In this document: in pieces, positions 28,921 through 38,246 of the stretch
How the letters are laid out: every line of letters begins with the position of its first letter
How positions within the stretch are numbered: position 1 is the stretch's first letter
Assembly: GCF_006716425.1 (NCBI RefSeq)
Contig: NZ_VFOZ01000001.1
Location: 930,001-994,000 of the forward strand
DNA: 64,000 nt
From: Actinoallomurus bryophytorum
Lineage (GTDB): Bacteria; Actinomycetota; Actinomycetes; Streptosporangiales; Streptosporangiaceae
Direction of reading: 5' to 3'
Program-made: the position numbers and the translations under genes
The notes under the pieces: generated by a model
What the model saw: only the letters and a program-made list of their open reading frames with translations
Told to the model about the DNA's origin: nothing
Databases searched by the model: none

Positions 28921-29379
28921 TCAGGGGGATCCGTACTCGTCAACGTCCAGGTGGGCGCCCGTCGCGACGAGGAACTCCAGCACCTCGTGATCGAGGGCCC
29001 AGCCCAGAAGACGGTGCCGGTCGGCGGGATCTCGCGGGCGCTCGAGCGCTTCTCCGCCGGAATGATCGAAGTAGCGCACCACCTCGAGAACCGCGCCGGC
29101 CTGGTCCGGATCCCGGGCCCTGAGCTCCGCGGAGAACGCCACGATCCGCTCCCGGCAGGGCCGGAGACGGTCCATGATCTGGCCGATCTGCTCGTCGACC
29201 GCCAGGCCGGGCTTTCGGCACACGATCTTCCACGCATGGCGGATCGGCCTCGGCGGCTCGGCGATCCGACTGCCCCGAACCGATACCTCGTCTGGTTCCA
29301 TGCCCAGCCGCTCCGCCATCTCCGCTGCCGGGACGACCGCGCTTTTCAGCGCGAAATAGGCGTACTGCTCGATCTCCAC
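28921..29379 (-). CDS. DUF4279 domain protein
   Basis: A 152-residue protein with the DUF4279 pattern. It starts EIEQYAYFALKSAVVPAAEM, has LGMEPDEVSVRGSRIAEP, then HAWKIVCRKPG and a helical C-terminus. These proteins are of unknown function and are often encoded near toxin/immunity or phage-related genes, but nothing of that kind is seen here. The GTG at 29379 matches the family's first residues. Confidence 0.7.
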   Translation of the reverse strand: MEIEQYAYFALKSAVVPAAEMAERLGMEPDEVSVRGSRIAEPPRPIRHAWKIVCRKPGLAVDEQIGQIMDRLRPCRERIVAFSAELRARDPDQAGAVLEVVRYFDHSGGEALERPRDPADRHRLLGWALDHEVLEFLVATGAHLDVDEYGSP

Positions 29380-29428
29380 GTGGCGGACCCTAACCGGTGA
29401 CGCCGCGGGCGGTCGTGGATGGCATCCG

Positions 29429-29459
29429 GCTGTCAGCGGGATGCCGGTGAGCTGACAGC
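29429..29459. promoter_or_regulatory. Inverted repeat upstream of the FAD monooxygenase
   Basis: GCTGTCAG and its exact complement CTGACAGC are separated by 15 bases. They end 22 bases before the monooxygenase ATG, a position suited to an operator. No cognate regulator can be assigned. Confidence 0.45.
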
Positions 29460-29481
29460 GGCGCCCGGCAGCGTGCGCGGC

Positions 29482-30894
29482 ATGGACGAGACACAGGTAC
29501 TGATCGCGGGCGCCGGGCCGACCGGGCTCACTCTGGCATGCGACCTCGCGCGGCGTGGCGTCGACGTGCGGATCGTGGAGAAGGAACGGCTCGCCGGGTC
29601 GCGCGGGAAGGGGCTGCAGCCGCGCACGCTGGAGGTCTTCGACGACCTCGGCGTGCTCGATGCCGTGATGGCCGCCGGGGCGGAGTACCCACCCCTTCGC
29701 TCGTACGCGGGCGGCGAGGTCGTCTGGGAGGGCCGCATGCACGAGCCGAAGGAGCCGACGCCGGAGGTTCCCTATCCCAACGTGATGATGCTCCCGCAGT
29801 GGCGCACCGAGCGGATCCTGCGCGACCGGCTGGCCGAGCTGGGTGTCCGCGTCGAACACGCCGAGCTGACCGGGTTCGAGCAGGACGCCGACGGCGTGAC
29901 GGCCGTTCTCGACGGGACCCGGCAGGTCCGCGCCGCCTACCTCGTCGGCTCGGACGGTGGCCGCAGCCTCGTGCGCAAGCGGCTCGGGGTCGGTTTCGAG
30001 GGCGAGACCCACGAGACCGAGCGGATGCTGATCGCCGACGTCCGCACCGACGACCTCGACCGCGAGCACTGGCACATCTGGGGCGACATGGCGACACAGG
30101 CGCTCAAGGTCGGGCTCTGCCCGATGCCGGGCACCGACGTCTTCCAGCTCACCGCCCCCGTCACCGGTGACGAGACGCCGGACCTGTCCCCGGCGACGTT
30201 CGAGAAGCTCGCCGCGGAGGTGTCCGGCGTACGGCTGCGGGACGTGGGCTGGATGTCGCTCTACCGCGTCAACATCCGGATGGCCGAACGCTTCCGCGAC
30301 GGCCGGGTCTTCCTGGCCGGGGACGCCGCGCACGTGCACTCCCCGGCCGGCGGGCAGGGCCTCAACACCGGTGTGCAGGACGCCTACAACCTCGGCTGGA
30401 AGCTGGCCGCCGAACGCGCGCTGGACACGTACGAGGAGGAACGGCTCCCGGTCGCCGCGGGGGTGCTCGGTCTCAGCACCCGCCCGTACCGCGAGATCGC
30501 CGAGCGGCAGGCCGAGGCGTACCGCCGTGGCGGGGAGACCGAGCAGCTCGGCATCGGCTATCCCGGCGGCTCGCTGTCGGTCGGCGGCGGGAAGGCCGGG
30601 CAGCGCGCTCCGGACGCGCCGCTGCGCGACGGGCGGCTGTTCGACGTCTTCCGCGGCCCGCACTTCACCCTGCTCGGCTTCGGCGAGCACCATGCCGAGA
30701 CCGTCGCGCGGATCGGCGAGCGGTACGGTGCCGCGGTCCGTGCCCACACCGTGGGCGCCACGGGCGATCTCGTGGACTCCGGCGGCCACGCGCGCCGCGC
30801 GTACGGCACGGACGGCCTGGTCCTGGTGCGGCCCGACGGTTACATCGGGGTCTACGACGCCTCGCCGGAGGACTACCTGCGGGCGCTGGCCTGA
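29482..30894 (+). CDS. FAD-dependent aromatic monooxygenase
   Basis: A 470-residue group A flavoprotein hydroxylase of the PheA/TfdB type, expected to use NADPH and O2 on a phenolic or polyketide substrate. It shows the FAD-binding GAGPTGLTLA at residues 9-18, the Arg-containing GKGLQPRTLEVFDDLG, and the GD motif GRVFLAGDAAHVHSPAGGQG with NTGVQDAYNLGWKLA. A thioredoxin-like C-terminal region follows. The ATG at 29482 precedes the Rossmann strand directly. It is convergent with the BTAD regulator, overlapping by 22 bases. Confidence 0.88.
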   Translation: MDETQVLIAGAGPTGLTLACDLARRGVDVRIVEKERLAGSRGKGLQPRTLEVFDDLGVLDAVMAAGAEYPPLRSYAGGEVVWEGRMHEPKEPTPEVPYPNVMMLPQWRTERILRDRLAELGVRVEHAELTGFEQDADGVTAVLDGTRQVRAAYLVGSDGGRSLVRKRLGVGFEGETHETERMLIADVRTDDLDREHWHIWGDMATQALKVGLCPMPGTDVFQLTAPVTGDETPDLSPATFEKLAAEVSGVRLRDVGWMSLYRVNIRMAERFRDGRVFLAGDAAHVHSPAGGQGLNTGVQDAYNLGWKLAAERALDTYEEERLPVAAGVLGLSTRPYREIAERQAEAYRRGGETEQLGIGYPGGSLSVGGGKAGQRAPDAPLRDGRLFDVFRGPHFTLLGFGEHHAETVARIGERYGAAVRAHTVGATGDLVDSGGHARRAYGTDGLVLVRPDGYIGVYDASPEDYLRALA

Positions 30895-33800
30895 CGGGCG
30901 AACGACTCGGGTGAGGAGAGGACGCGCGACCAGGCGGCCGCGAACCGCTCCTCGCCCAGCTCGGCCCGGCAGCGGTCGAGCAGGGCACGTACGCCGGGGT
31001 CGGCGGTGTCCTCGATGCCGCGCAGCGTGCGTGCCGCGCTGAGGACAGCCACGGCGTCGTCGTGCCTCAGGCGGCAGGCGGCGCCCTCCAGAACCGTCGC
31101 GCGCGCCACGTCGTCGCCGGAGCCGGCGATCAGGGTGAGGGCATGCGAGGCCAGCTCGCCGGCACGGTCGTCGTCGCCCAGCGCGGCCTCGGCGCAGGCC
31201 GCCGACATGTGCAGGAGCGCCAGGAACTGCTTCGGAGCCTCACGTACGCACGCCAGCGCCGCCCGGTGGCACCTGGCCGCTCCGTCGGGATCGCCGTCCG
31301 CGTACGCCAGGTCGCCGAGCGCGTGGCGGACCCGGGCCAGCGCGAGCGCGTCCCCGCCGCGCTCGGCGGTCACCAGCGCCCGTTCGAGGTCGGTACGGGC
31401 ACCGGCACGGTCACCGGCCCTCGTCCGCGCCTGTCCCAGCTGGACGAGCAGCATCATCGGCGCCGGGATCTCCTCCACTCCGCCGACCGCGGCGGCACGG
31501 GCCCGCGCGCGTTCGAGGACGCGTACGGTGTCCGACCACGAACCGCGGTTGGCCAGCACCATGCCGAGCGCGAAGAGGGTGACCGCCTCTCCCCAGCGGT
31601 CGCCGACCGCCGTGAAGCCCTCCTCGGCGGCGCGCAGGTGCTCCTCCGCCTCCCCCGCGCCGCCCGAGGTGAACTCCAACCGCACGAGTCCGGAGGCCAG
31701 GCCGGCCATGGCCCGCAGCCACGGGTCCGGACTCGCGCCGAGGCGTTCGGCCACCTCGGACGCGTGCGCCCGGATGACGGCGGCCTGGCCCATGTGACCG
31801 CCCGCGATGGTCCAGGCCCCGAGGGCGGCCGGCCGGTCGGAGCGGTTGACCACCTCCAGCGCGCGCTGGACACCGGATGAGTCCTCGGCCGCCGCGATGA
31901 GGACGCACATGCCGTGCGCCAGCTCGTGACCGGGTGGGGCGTCGTCGCCCACGGCCGCGAGCACGGCCCGCGCCCAGTCTTCCGCCTCGCGCCGGCGCCC
32001 GCGCATGACCCACGGCCAGGTCCGCGCGATTATCAGGCGCAGGGCCGTACCGTGGCGCCCGGACTCGATGGCGTGGCCGAGCGCCGCGTCCAGGTTGCCC
32101 TGCTCGGCGTCGAGGCGTGCCAGCCACAGCAGCTGGTCGCCGCCGCGCAGCCTCGGCTCGGCGGTCTCGGCGAACCCCGCGTAGAAGCCGGCGTGCGCGG
32201 CACGTACACGCCCGGCCTCTCCCGCCTGTTCCAGACGCTCACGCGCGTACTCGCGCACGGTGTCCAGGAGGCGGTAACGGACGTCCTGCTCGTCCTCGGT
32301 CATCAGGAGGAGAGACTTGTCGACCAGCCCGGCGAGCAGGTCGACGGTGTCGCGGGCGGGCTCGCAGACCGAGGTCACGGCCGCCACGGTGGCGCCGCCG
32401 AAGAAGACCGACAGCCGCCGGAGCACCTCGCGCTCGGCCTCGTCCAGGAGCTCCCAGCTCCAGTCGACGACGGCGCGCAGCGTACGGTGGCGCGGCTGGG
32501 CGGTACGGCTGCCGCGCTCCAGGAGCCCGAACCGGTCACCGATCCGCTCGGTGAGCTGCCCGACCGTCAGCGACCGCAGGCGTGCCGCCGCCAGCTCGAT
32601 GGCGAGCGGGATGCCCTCCAGCTCGCGGCAGATGTGGGCGACGTCCTCGTTGACGGTGAATCCCGGCCGCACCGCCGCGGCGCGCTCGGCGAACAGCGCG
32701 ACCGCCGGCGCGGCGCGGGGGTCGGTCCCCGGCTCGGGCAGCCCCAGCGGGGACAGCGGGAACAGGGTCTCGCCGCCGATGGCGAGCGGTTCGCGGCTCG
32801 TGGCGAGGATGGTGACGTCCGGCGCGGCCGCCAGGAGGTGTTCGGCGACGCCCGCGGCGGCGTCGATCACGTGCTCGCAGTTGTCGAGGATCAGGAGCAG
32901 GTCGTGGCCTGTGAGCATGGACGCGAGGCGTTCGAGCGGTGGCCGGCCGGTGTCGGTGCCGAAGACGCCGTCGTCTCCGACCGTGGCCACCACGGCCGGG
33001 ACGACGCGTGCCGGATCGGCGACGGACCCGAGCTCGACCAGGCGTACGGGCCGCGACAGGCCGGACGCCGCCTCCAGGGCCAGGCGGGTCTTGCCGGTGC
33101 CGCCGAAGCCCGTGATCGTGACCAGCCGGGACTCCTCCAGAGCGGCGCGGAGTGCCGCCAGTTCGGTGTCACGGCCGACGAAGCCGGTCGCCCGCGCGGG
33201 CAGGCCGCCCCTGCGTGGCGCGCGCTCGGTCCGCAGCGCCGCCAGGTGCGCGGCCCGCAGCTCGGGACCGGGGTCGACGCCGAGCCGTTCGGCGAGGTCG
33301 TGCCGGATCCGCTCGTAGGCCTCCAGTGCCTCCGCACGCCGGTCCGCGGCGCACAGCACGCGTACCAGCCGGGCATGCAGGCGTTCGCGCAGAGGGTGCT
33401 CGCGTGCCGGCTCCTCGACCTCGGCCACCGGCACGTGCGTCCCCGCCGCCAGGTCGGCGTCGATCCGATCCTCGATCATCGCGAGACGCGTCTCTTCGAG
33501 TCGCGCGGCCGGCGCCATGGCGAACAGGGCGCCTCCCGCGTCGGCGAACGGCGTCCCGCGCCACAGCTCGAGCCCGGCGCGGAGTACGACCCCCGCACGC
33601 TCCGGGTCTCCGGCCTCCAACGCCGCATGCCCGTCCTCGGCCGCCCGCTCGAACATCCACACGTCCACGCCGTCGGGCGCGACGTCGAGGAGGTACCCGG
33701 CGGGATGCGACACGATCACCGCGCGCTCACTCCCGAAGGCCCGGCGCAGCCGGGCGACGAGCGTCTGCAACGCTCCGGCGGGATCCACGGGCAGGTCATC

Positions 33801-33956
33801 GCCCCAGAGGTCCTCGGCGAGCCGGTCGGCCGTCACGACCCGCCCGGGGTCGAGCGCGAGCCGGATCAGCAGGAGCCGCAGCCGCGCCCCACCGACCTCG
33901 ATGGGCCGGTCGCCCTCGCCCCGCACCCGCAGCGGTCCCAGCATCGCCACACGCAT
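30873..33956 (-). CDS. BTAD/AfsR-type transcriptional regulator with NB-ARC-like ATPase and TPR-like repeats
   Basis: A 1027-residue regulator. An OmpR-like winged helix (1-75; LRLLLIRLALDPGRVVTADRL) and a BTAD domain (about 95-245) are followed by a P-loop ATPase with Walker A ITGFGGTGKTRL (283-292) and Walker B LLLILDNCEHV. A long helical TPR-like C-terminus completes it. Such proteins activate antibiotic or catabolic genes. The ATG at 33956 begins the DNA-binding domain. Its end overlaps the FAD monooxygenase stop, so it may control that gene. It lies 23 bases after hutF on the same strand and may be read through from the hut operon. Confidence 0.88.
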   Translation of the reverse strand: MRVAMLGPLRVRGEGDRPIEVGGARLRLLLIRLALDPGRVVTADRLAEDLWGDDLPVDPAGALQTLVARLRRAFGSERAVIVSHPAGYLLDVAPDGVDVWMFERAAEDGHAALEAGDPERAGVVLRAGLELWRGTPFADAGGALFAMAPAARLEETRLAMIEDRIDADLAAGTHVPVAEVEEPAREHPLRERLHARLVRVLCAADRRAEALEAYERIRHDLAERLGVDPGPELRAAHLAALRTERAPRRGGLPARATGFVGRDTELAALRAALEESRLVTITGFGGTGKTRLALEAASGLSRPVRLVELGSVADPARVVPAVVATVGDDGVFGTDTGRPPLERLASMLTGHDLLLILDNCEHVIDAAAGVAEHLLAAAPDVTILATSREPLAIGGETLFPLSPLGLPEPGTDPRAAPAVALFAERAAAVRPGFTVNEDVAHICRELEGIPLAIELAAARLRSLTVGQLTERIGDRFGLLERGSRTAQPRHRTLRAVVDWSWELLDEAEREVLRRLSVFFGGATVAAVTSVCEPARDTVDLLAGLVDKSLLLMTEDEQDVRYRLLDTVREYARERLEQAGEAGRVRAAHAGFYAGFAETAEPRLRGGDQLLWLARLDAEQGNLDAALGHAIESGRHGTALRLIIARTWPWVMRGRRREAEDWARAVLAAVGDDAPPGHELAHGMCVLIAAAEDSSGVQRALEVVNRSDRPAALGAWTIAGGHMGQAAVIRAHASEVAERLGASPDPWLRAMAGLASGLVRLEFTSGGAGEAEEHLRAAEEGFTAVGDRWGEAVTLFALGMVLANRGSWSDTVRVLERARARAAAVGGVEEIPAPMMLLVQLGQARTRAGDRAGARTDLERALVTAERGGDALALARVRHALGDLAYADGDPDGAARCHRAALACVREAPKQFLALLHMSAACAEAALGDDDRAGELASHALTLIAGSGDDVARATVLEGAACRLRHDDAVAVLSAARTLRGIEDTADPGVRALLDRCRAELGEERFAAAWSRVLSSPESFARQASARR

Positions 33957-33979
33957 AACGCGGTGAAGCCTATGCGGCT

Positions 33980-35305
33980 CTACCCCGTGACGGCGGCGAT
34001 CGTCTCGGCGAGCGCGGCGGGGACGTCCTCCACCAGCAGGTGACGGCCGCCGTCGACGACCTCGCGACCTGAGATCACGACATGCCGTACGTCGGCGGGC
34101 GATGCCGCGAAGACCACCGACTCCGGCAGGTGGTCCGGGGCGGCGCCGGCCAGGCGTACGGAGTCGAGGGACACGGTGACCAGGTCGGCGTACGCGCCCG
34201 GTTCGATGCGGCCCGCCTCCGGCCAGCCCAGCGTGGTGTGGCCCGCGGTCGTGGCGGCGGCGAGCAGCTCGCCCGCCGTCCAGTGGCCGCGCCGCCGGGT
34301 GCGGAGGCGCTCGTCCAGCTCGACCGCTCTGGCCTCCTCGAACAGGTCGATCATCGCGTGCTGGTCCGAGCCCAGCGAGAGCGGCGAGCCCGCGTCCGCC
34401 AGGGCCCGGGCGGGGCCGATGCCGTCGGCCAGGTCGCGTTCGGTGGTCGGGCACATGCAGACGCCGGTGCGCGTCCCGCCGAGGAGGCCGATGTCGGCAG
34501 AGGTGAGATGCGTCGCGTGCACGGCGGCCGTTCGCGGGCCGAGGGCCTCGCAGTCGGCCAGCAGGCCCGCAGGGGTTCGGCCATAGGCGTCCTGGCACGC
34601 CTCGTTCTCGGCCGGCTGCTCGGACAGGTGGACGTGCAGCGGCGCGTCGTGCAGGTCCGCCCACCCGGCGACCGTGCCGATCTGCTCACGTGGCACGGCA
34701 CGTACGGAGTGGAGTGCGGCGCCGACGCGAGCGTGGCCGGCCGTGCGCAGCGAGGACACGCGCGACGCCCAGGCCGCGGCCGTCCCGTCACCGAACCGGA
34801 GCTGCGGCCCGTGCAGTTCCTCGCCGATGCCGCCGGTCAGATAACACGTGTCGAGAAGGGTGATCCGGATGCCCGCCTCGCCGGCCGCGGCGAGGAGCGC
34901 CGCGCCCATGGCGTTCGGGTCGTCGTACGGCGTGCCGCCTGGACCGTGGTGGAGATAGTGGAACTCCCCCACGCAGCTGATCCCGGCGAGGGCCATCTCC
35001 GCGTACACCGCTCTGGCCAGGGCGAAGTAGGAGTCCGGATCGAGCCGTGCGGCCACCTCGTACATCCGCGAGCGCCACGTCCAGAACGTGCCACGATCGG
35101 CCTGTACGCGCCCGCGCAGCGCGCGATGGAACGCGTGGGAATGCGCGTCGGCCATGCCCGGCAGGGTGAGCCCGGCCAGGCGTACGGCGTCCGGCGGCGC
35201 GGGCACACCCGCGGTCACCCGGGTGAACCGCTCCCCCGAGACCTCGATGAGCACGTCCGCCGCGACCGCGTCGCCGAGCCACGCGTGCGGGGCGTGGTAC
35301 CTCAC
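33980..35305 (-). CDS. hutF: Formimidoylglutamate deiminase
   Basis: HutF deiminates N-formimino-L-glutamate to N-formyl-L-glutamate and ammonia. The 441-residue amidohydrolase has DAHSHAFHRALRGR, the His of PLHVHLSEQPAENEACQ, VHATHLTSADI and the metal Asp in LGSDQHAMIDLFEEAR. The GTG start overlaps the upstream stop (GTGA), so translation is coupled to the M20 gene. Choosing HutF implies the five-step pathway, which needs a separate N-formylglutamate hydrolase. Confidence 0.9.
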   Translation of the reverse strand: MRYHAPHAWLGDAVAADVLIEVSGERFTRVTAGVPAPPDAVRLAGLTLPGMADAHSHAFHRALRGRVQADRGTFWTWRSRMYEVAARLDPDSYFALARAVYAEMALAGISCVGEFHYLHHGPGGTPYDDPNAMGAALLAAAGEAGIRITLLDTCYLTGGIGEELHGPQLRFGDGTAAAWASRVSSLRTAGHARVGAALHSVRAVPREQIGTVAGWADLHDAPLHVHLSEQPAENEACQDAYGRTPAGLLADCEALGPRTAAVHATHLTSADIGLLGGTRTGVCMCPTTERDLADGIGPARALADAGSPLSLGSDQHAMIDLFEEARAVELDERLRTRRRGHWTAGELLAAATTAGHTTLGWPEAGRIEPGAYADLVTVSLDSVRLAGAAPDHLPESVVFAASPADVRHVVISGREVVDGGRHLLVEDVPAALAETIAAVTG

Positions 35306-36579
35306 CGGCACGCCAGCTCCTCCAGTACGTCGGCCAGCGCCACCACACCCGCGTGGCAGTCCTCCGGCGAGGCGTACTCCGACGGCGCGTGCGACACACC
35401 GGTCGGGTTGCGGACGAACAGCATCGCGGTGGGCACGTGCGCGGACAGGATGCCCGCGTCGTGTCCGGCGCCGGTCGGCAGCACCGGTGGGTCGCCGAGC
35501 GTCTTGGCCAGCCGGTCCCGCAGCGCGGTGTGGAACTCCACGACCTCGGTGTAGGACTCCTCGGTCAGCGCCACCTCGACGCCGTCCCACCCCGCGGCCT
35601 CCTCGGCCGCGGACAGGGTACGGGCGACCGTCGCGCGTACGGCGGCCTCGGACGGGGCGCGGGCGTCCAGCCACGCCTGGACCGATGACGGGATCGCGTT
35701 GACGCCGTTCGGCGTGATCCGGACCTTGCCCATCGTCGCGACGGCGTCATTGTGTTCGGCGGCGTCGCGGGCGGCCAGCACCGTACGGGCGAACGGCAGC
35801 ATCGGGTCCCTCCGGTCGCCGAGCAGCGTCGTGCCGGCGTGGTTGCCCTCCCCGGTGAAGTCGAACCGCCAGCGGCCGTGCGGCCAGATCGCGCTCGCCA
35901 CCCCGACGGGAGCGTTCAGCGCGCGCCCCTGCTCGACGTGCAGCTCCACGTAGCAGTTGATCGACAGCAGGTCCGGGTCCGGGCCGATCAGCTCGGGGTC
36001 ATATCCCTGGGCCTCCATCGCCGCGGCCCAGGTGACGCCGTCGGCGTCGCGGAGGCCGCGCGCACGCGCCGGGTCGATCGCCCCGGTGACCAGCCGCGAC
36101 CCCAGGCAGGCCACGCCGAACCGCGCGCCCTCCTCCTCGGCGAAGACGGCCACGCCGAGCGGCCGCCGCGGCGACACCCCGCGTTCGCGGAGCAGGTCGA
36201 TCGCGGCGAGCGCGGACACGACGCCCAGCGGCCCGTCGTACGCGCCGCCGTCCGGCACCGAGTCCAGATGGCTGCCGGTCAGCACCGCGTCCCGGCGCAT
36301 GCGCCCGGCCATCGGGTCACCCGTGATGCCGCCGGCGGCGATGCTCGCCGCACCGGCGACCATGTCCGCCGCGCCGGGGCCCGGCTCGGGTTCGACGTCC
36401 CACCAGGCGAGCAGGTTGCCGTTGCGGTCCTGGTCGAGGGCCAGCCCGCGCGACCGCGCCTCCTGGGCGAACCAGTCGCGGCACTCACGGTCGGCCGCCG
36501 TCCAGGAGAACCTCCGGTAGCCGCCGCCGTCGCCGCGTCCGATGGGCCGCAGCGCCTCCCACATCTCCTCGAACGCCAT
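35302..36579 (-). CDS. M20-family amidohydrolase (allantoate amidohydrolase-like) in the hut operon
   Basis: A 425-residue binuclear metallohydrolase. It shows GSHLDSVPDGGAYDG, EEEGARFG, ELHVEQGRAL and GAGHDAGILS, characteristic of the allantoate/N-carbamoyl amino acid amidohydrolase group. No purine or ureide genes are near. Its place between hutU and hutF, with overlapping stop and start, suggests it may hydrolyse N-formylglutamate to glutamate and formate, because no HutG-like gene is seen in the window. That role is inferred from context only. Confidence 0.85.
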   Translation of the reverse strand: MAFEEMWEALRPIGRGDGGGYRRFSWTAADRECRDWFAQEARSRGLALDQDRNGNLLAWWDVEPEPGPGAADMVAGAASIAAGGITGDPMAGRMRRDAVLTGSHLDSVPDGGAYDGPLGVVSALAAIDLLRERGVSPRRPLGVAVFAEEEGARFGVACLGSRLVTGAIDPARARGLRDADGVTWAAAMEAQGYDPELIGPDPDLLSINCYVELHVEQGRALNAPVGVASAIWPHGRWRFDFTGEGNHAGTTLLGDRRDPMLPFARTVLAARDAAEHNDAVATMGKVRITPNGVNAIPSSVQAWLDARAPSEAAVRATVARTLSAAEEAAGWDGVEVALTEESYTEVVEFHTALRDRLAKTLGDPPVLPTGAGHDAGILSAHVPTAMLFVRNPTGVSHAPSEYASPEDCHAGVVALADVLEELACR

Positions 36580-36582
36580 GGA

Positions 36583-38235
36583 TCAGGCCTCGCGCATGGG
36601 GACGCGCACACCACGCTCGGCGGCCACCTCGTCGGCACGGTCGTAACCGGCGTCGACGTGGCGGATGACGCCCATGCCCGGGTCGTTGGTCAGGACCCGC
36701 TCCAGTTTCTGCGCCGCGAGCGGCGTGCCGTCCGCCACCGAGACCTGGCCCGCGTGGATCGAACGGCCGATGCCGACGCCGCCGCCGTGGTGGATCGACA
36801 CCCACGAGGCCCCCGAAGAGGCGTTGATGAGCGCGTTGAGCAGCGGCCAGTCCGCGATCGCGTCCGAGCCGTCGGCCATGCCCTCGGTCTCGCGGTACGG
36901 CGACGCGACGCTGCCCGAGTCGAGGTGGTCGCGGCCGATCACGATCGGAGCCGAGATCTCGCCGGTCTCCACCAGCTTGTTGAACTCCAGCCCGGCCCGG
37001 TCGCGCTCGCCGTAGCCGAGCCAGCAGATCCGCGCGGGCAGCCCCTGGAAGTGGACCTTCTCGCCCGCGAGCTTGATCCAGCGGGCCAGCGGCTCGTTCT
37101 CGGGGAACAGGTCCAGGATCGCCTTGTCCGTACGGGCGATGTCCTTCGGGTCGCCGGACAGCGCCGCCCAGCGGAACGGCCCCCTGCCCTCGCAGAACAG
37201 CGGCCGGATGTAGGCGGGCACGAACCCGGGGAAGTCGAACGCGCGCGTGTAGCCCGCGGTCTGCGCCTCGCCGCGGATCGAGTTGCCGTAGTCGAAGACC
37301 TCCGCGCCGGCGCCCTGGAAGCCGACCATCGCCTCGACGTGCGTGGCCATGGACTCCCGTGCCCGCGTCACGAACCCCTCGGGGTCCTTGGCGCGCGCCG
37401 CGGCCATGTCCTCGAAGTCCATGCCGCGCGGCAGGTACATCTGCGGGTCGTGCGCCGACGTCTGGTCGGTCACGATGTCGATCGGTGCGCCGGCCGCGAG
37501 CAGCTCGGGCACGATGTCGGCGGCGTTGCCGAGCAGGCCGATCGACAGGGGCCGGCGCCCCTCCTTGGCCTCCTGGGCGAGCCGCAGCGCCTCCTCGACG
37601 CTGTCGGCGCGCACGTCGCAGTAGCCGTGCTCGACCCGGCGGTCGATGCGCGAAGGGTCGCACTCGACGCAGATCGCCACGCCGCCGTTCATGGTCACCG
37701 CGAGCGGCTGGGCGCCGCCCATGCCGCCGAGCCCGGCGGTGAGCGTGATCGTGCCGGCGAGGGTGCCGCCGAACCTCTTGGCGGCCACCGCCGCGAACGT
37801 CTCGTAGGTGCCCTGCAGGATGCCCTGCGTCCCGATGTAGATCCAGGAGCCGGCGGTCATCTGCCCGAACATGGTCAGCCCGAGCGACTCAAGGCGCCGG
37901 AACTCCTCCCAGGTCGCCCACTGCGGCACAAGGTTGGAGTTGGCGATGAGCACCCGCGGCGCCCACTCGTGCGTACGGAAGACGCCGACCGGTTTGCCGG
38001 ATTGGACCATGAGCGTCTCGTCGGCCTCCAGGTCGCGCAGTGCGCGGACCATCGCGTCGAAGGCGTCCCACGACCGTGCGGCGCGGCCCGAGCCGCCGTA
38101 CACGATGAGTTCGTCGGGGTGCTCGGCGACCTCGGGGTCGAGGTTGTTCATGAGCATCCGCAGGGCGGCCTCCTGCGGCCAGCCCTTGGCGCTCAGTGTC
38201 GTGCCGCGCGGTGCGCGTACGGGACGGGGACCCAT
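36583..38235 (-). CDS. hutU: Urocanate hydratase
   Basis: HutU hydrates urocanate to imidazolone propionate using tightly bound NAD+. The 550-residue protein has the conserved N-terminus ([20 protein letters not shown]), the NAD-binding block [27 protein letters not shown] and [13 protein letters not shown]. The ATG at 38235 lies 11 bases after hutH, and its stop is 3 bases before the M20 start, so hutH-hutU-M20-hutF form one operon. Confidence 0.96.
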   Translation of the reverse strand: MGPRPVRAPRGTTLSAKGWPQEAALRMLMNNLDPEVAEHPDELIVYGGSGRAARSWDAFDAMVRALRDLEADETLMVQSGKPVGVFRTHEWAPRVLIANSNLVPQWATWEEFRRLESLGLTMFGQMTAGSWIYIGTQGILQGTYETFAAVAAKRFGGTLAGTITLTAGLGGMGGAQPLAVTMNGGVAICVECDPSRIDRRVEHGYCDVRADSVEEALRLAQEAKEGRRPLSIGLLGNAADIVPELLAAGAPIDIVTDQTSAHDPQMYLPRGMDFEDMAAARAKDPEGFVTRARESMATHVEAMVGFQGAGAEVFDYGNSIRGEAQTAGYTRAFDFPGFVPAYIRPLFCEGRGPFRWAALSGDPKDIARTDKAILDLFPENEPLARWIKLAGEKVHFQGLPARICWLGYGERDRAGLEFNKLVETGEISAPIVIGRDHLDSGSVASPYRETEGMADGSDAIADWPLLNALINASSGASWVSIHHGGGVGIGRSIHAGQVSVADGTPLAAQKLERVLTNDPGMGVIRHVDAGYDRADEVAAERGVRVPMREA

Positions 38236-38246
38236 GGGTTCTCCTT

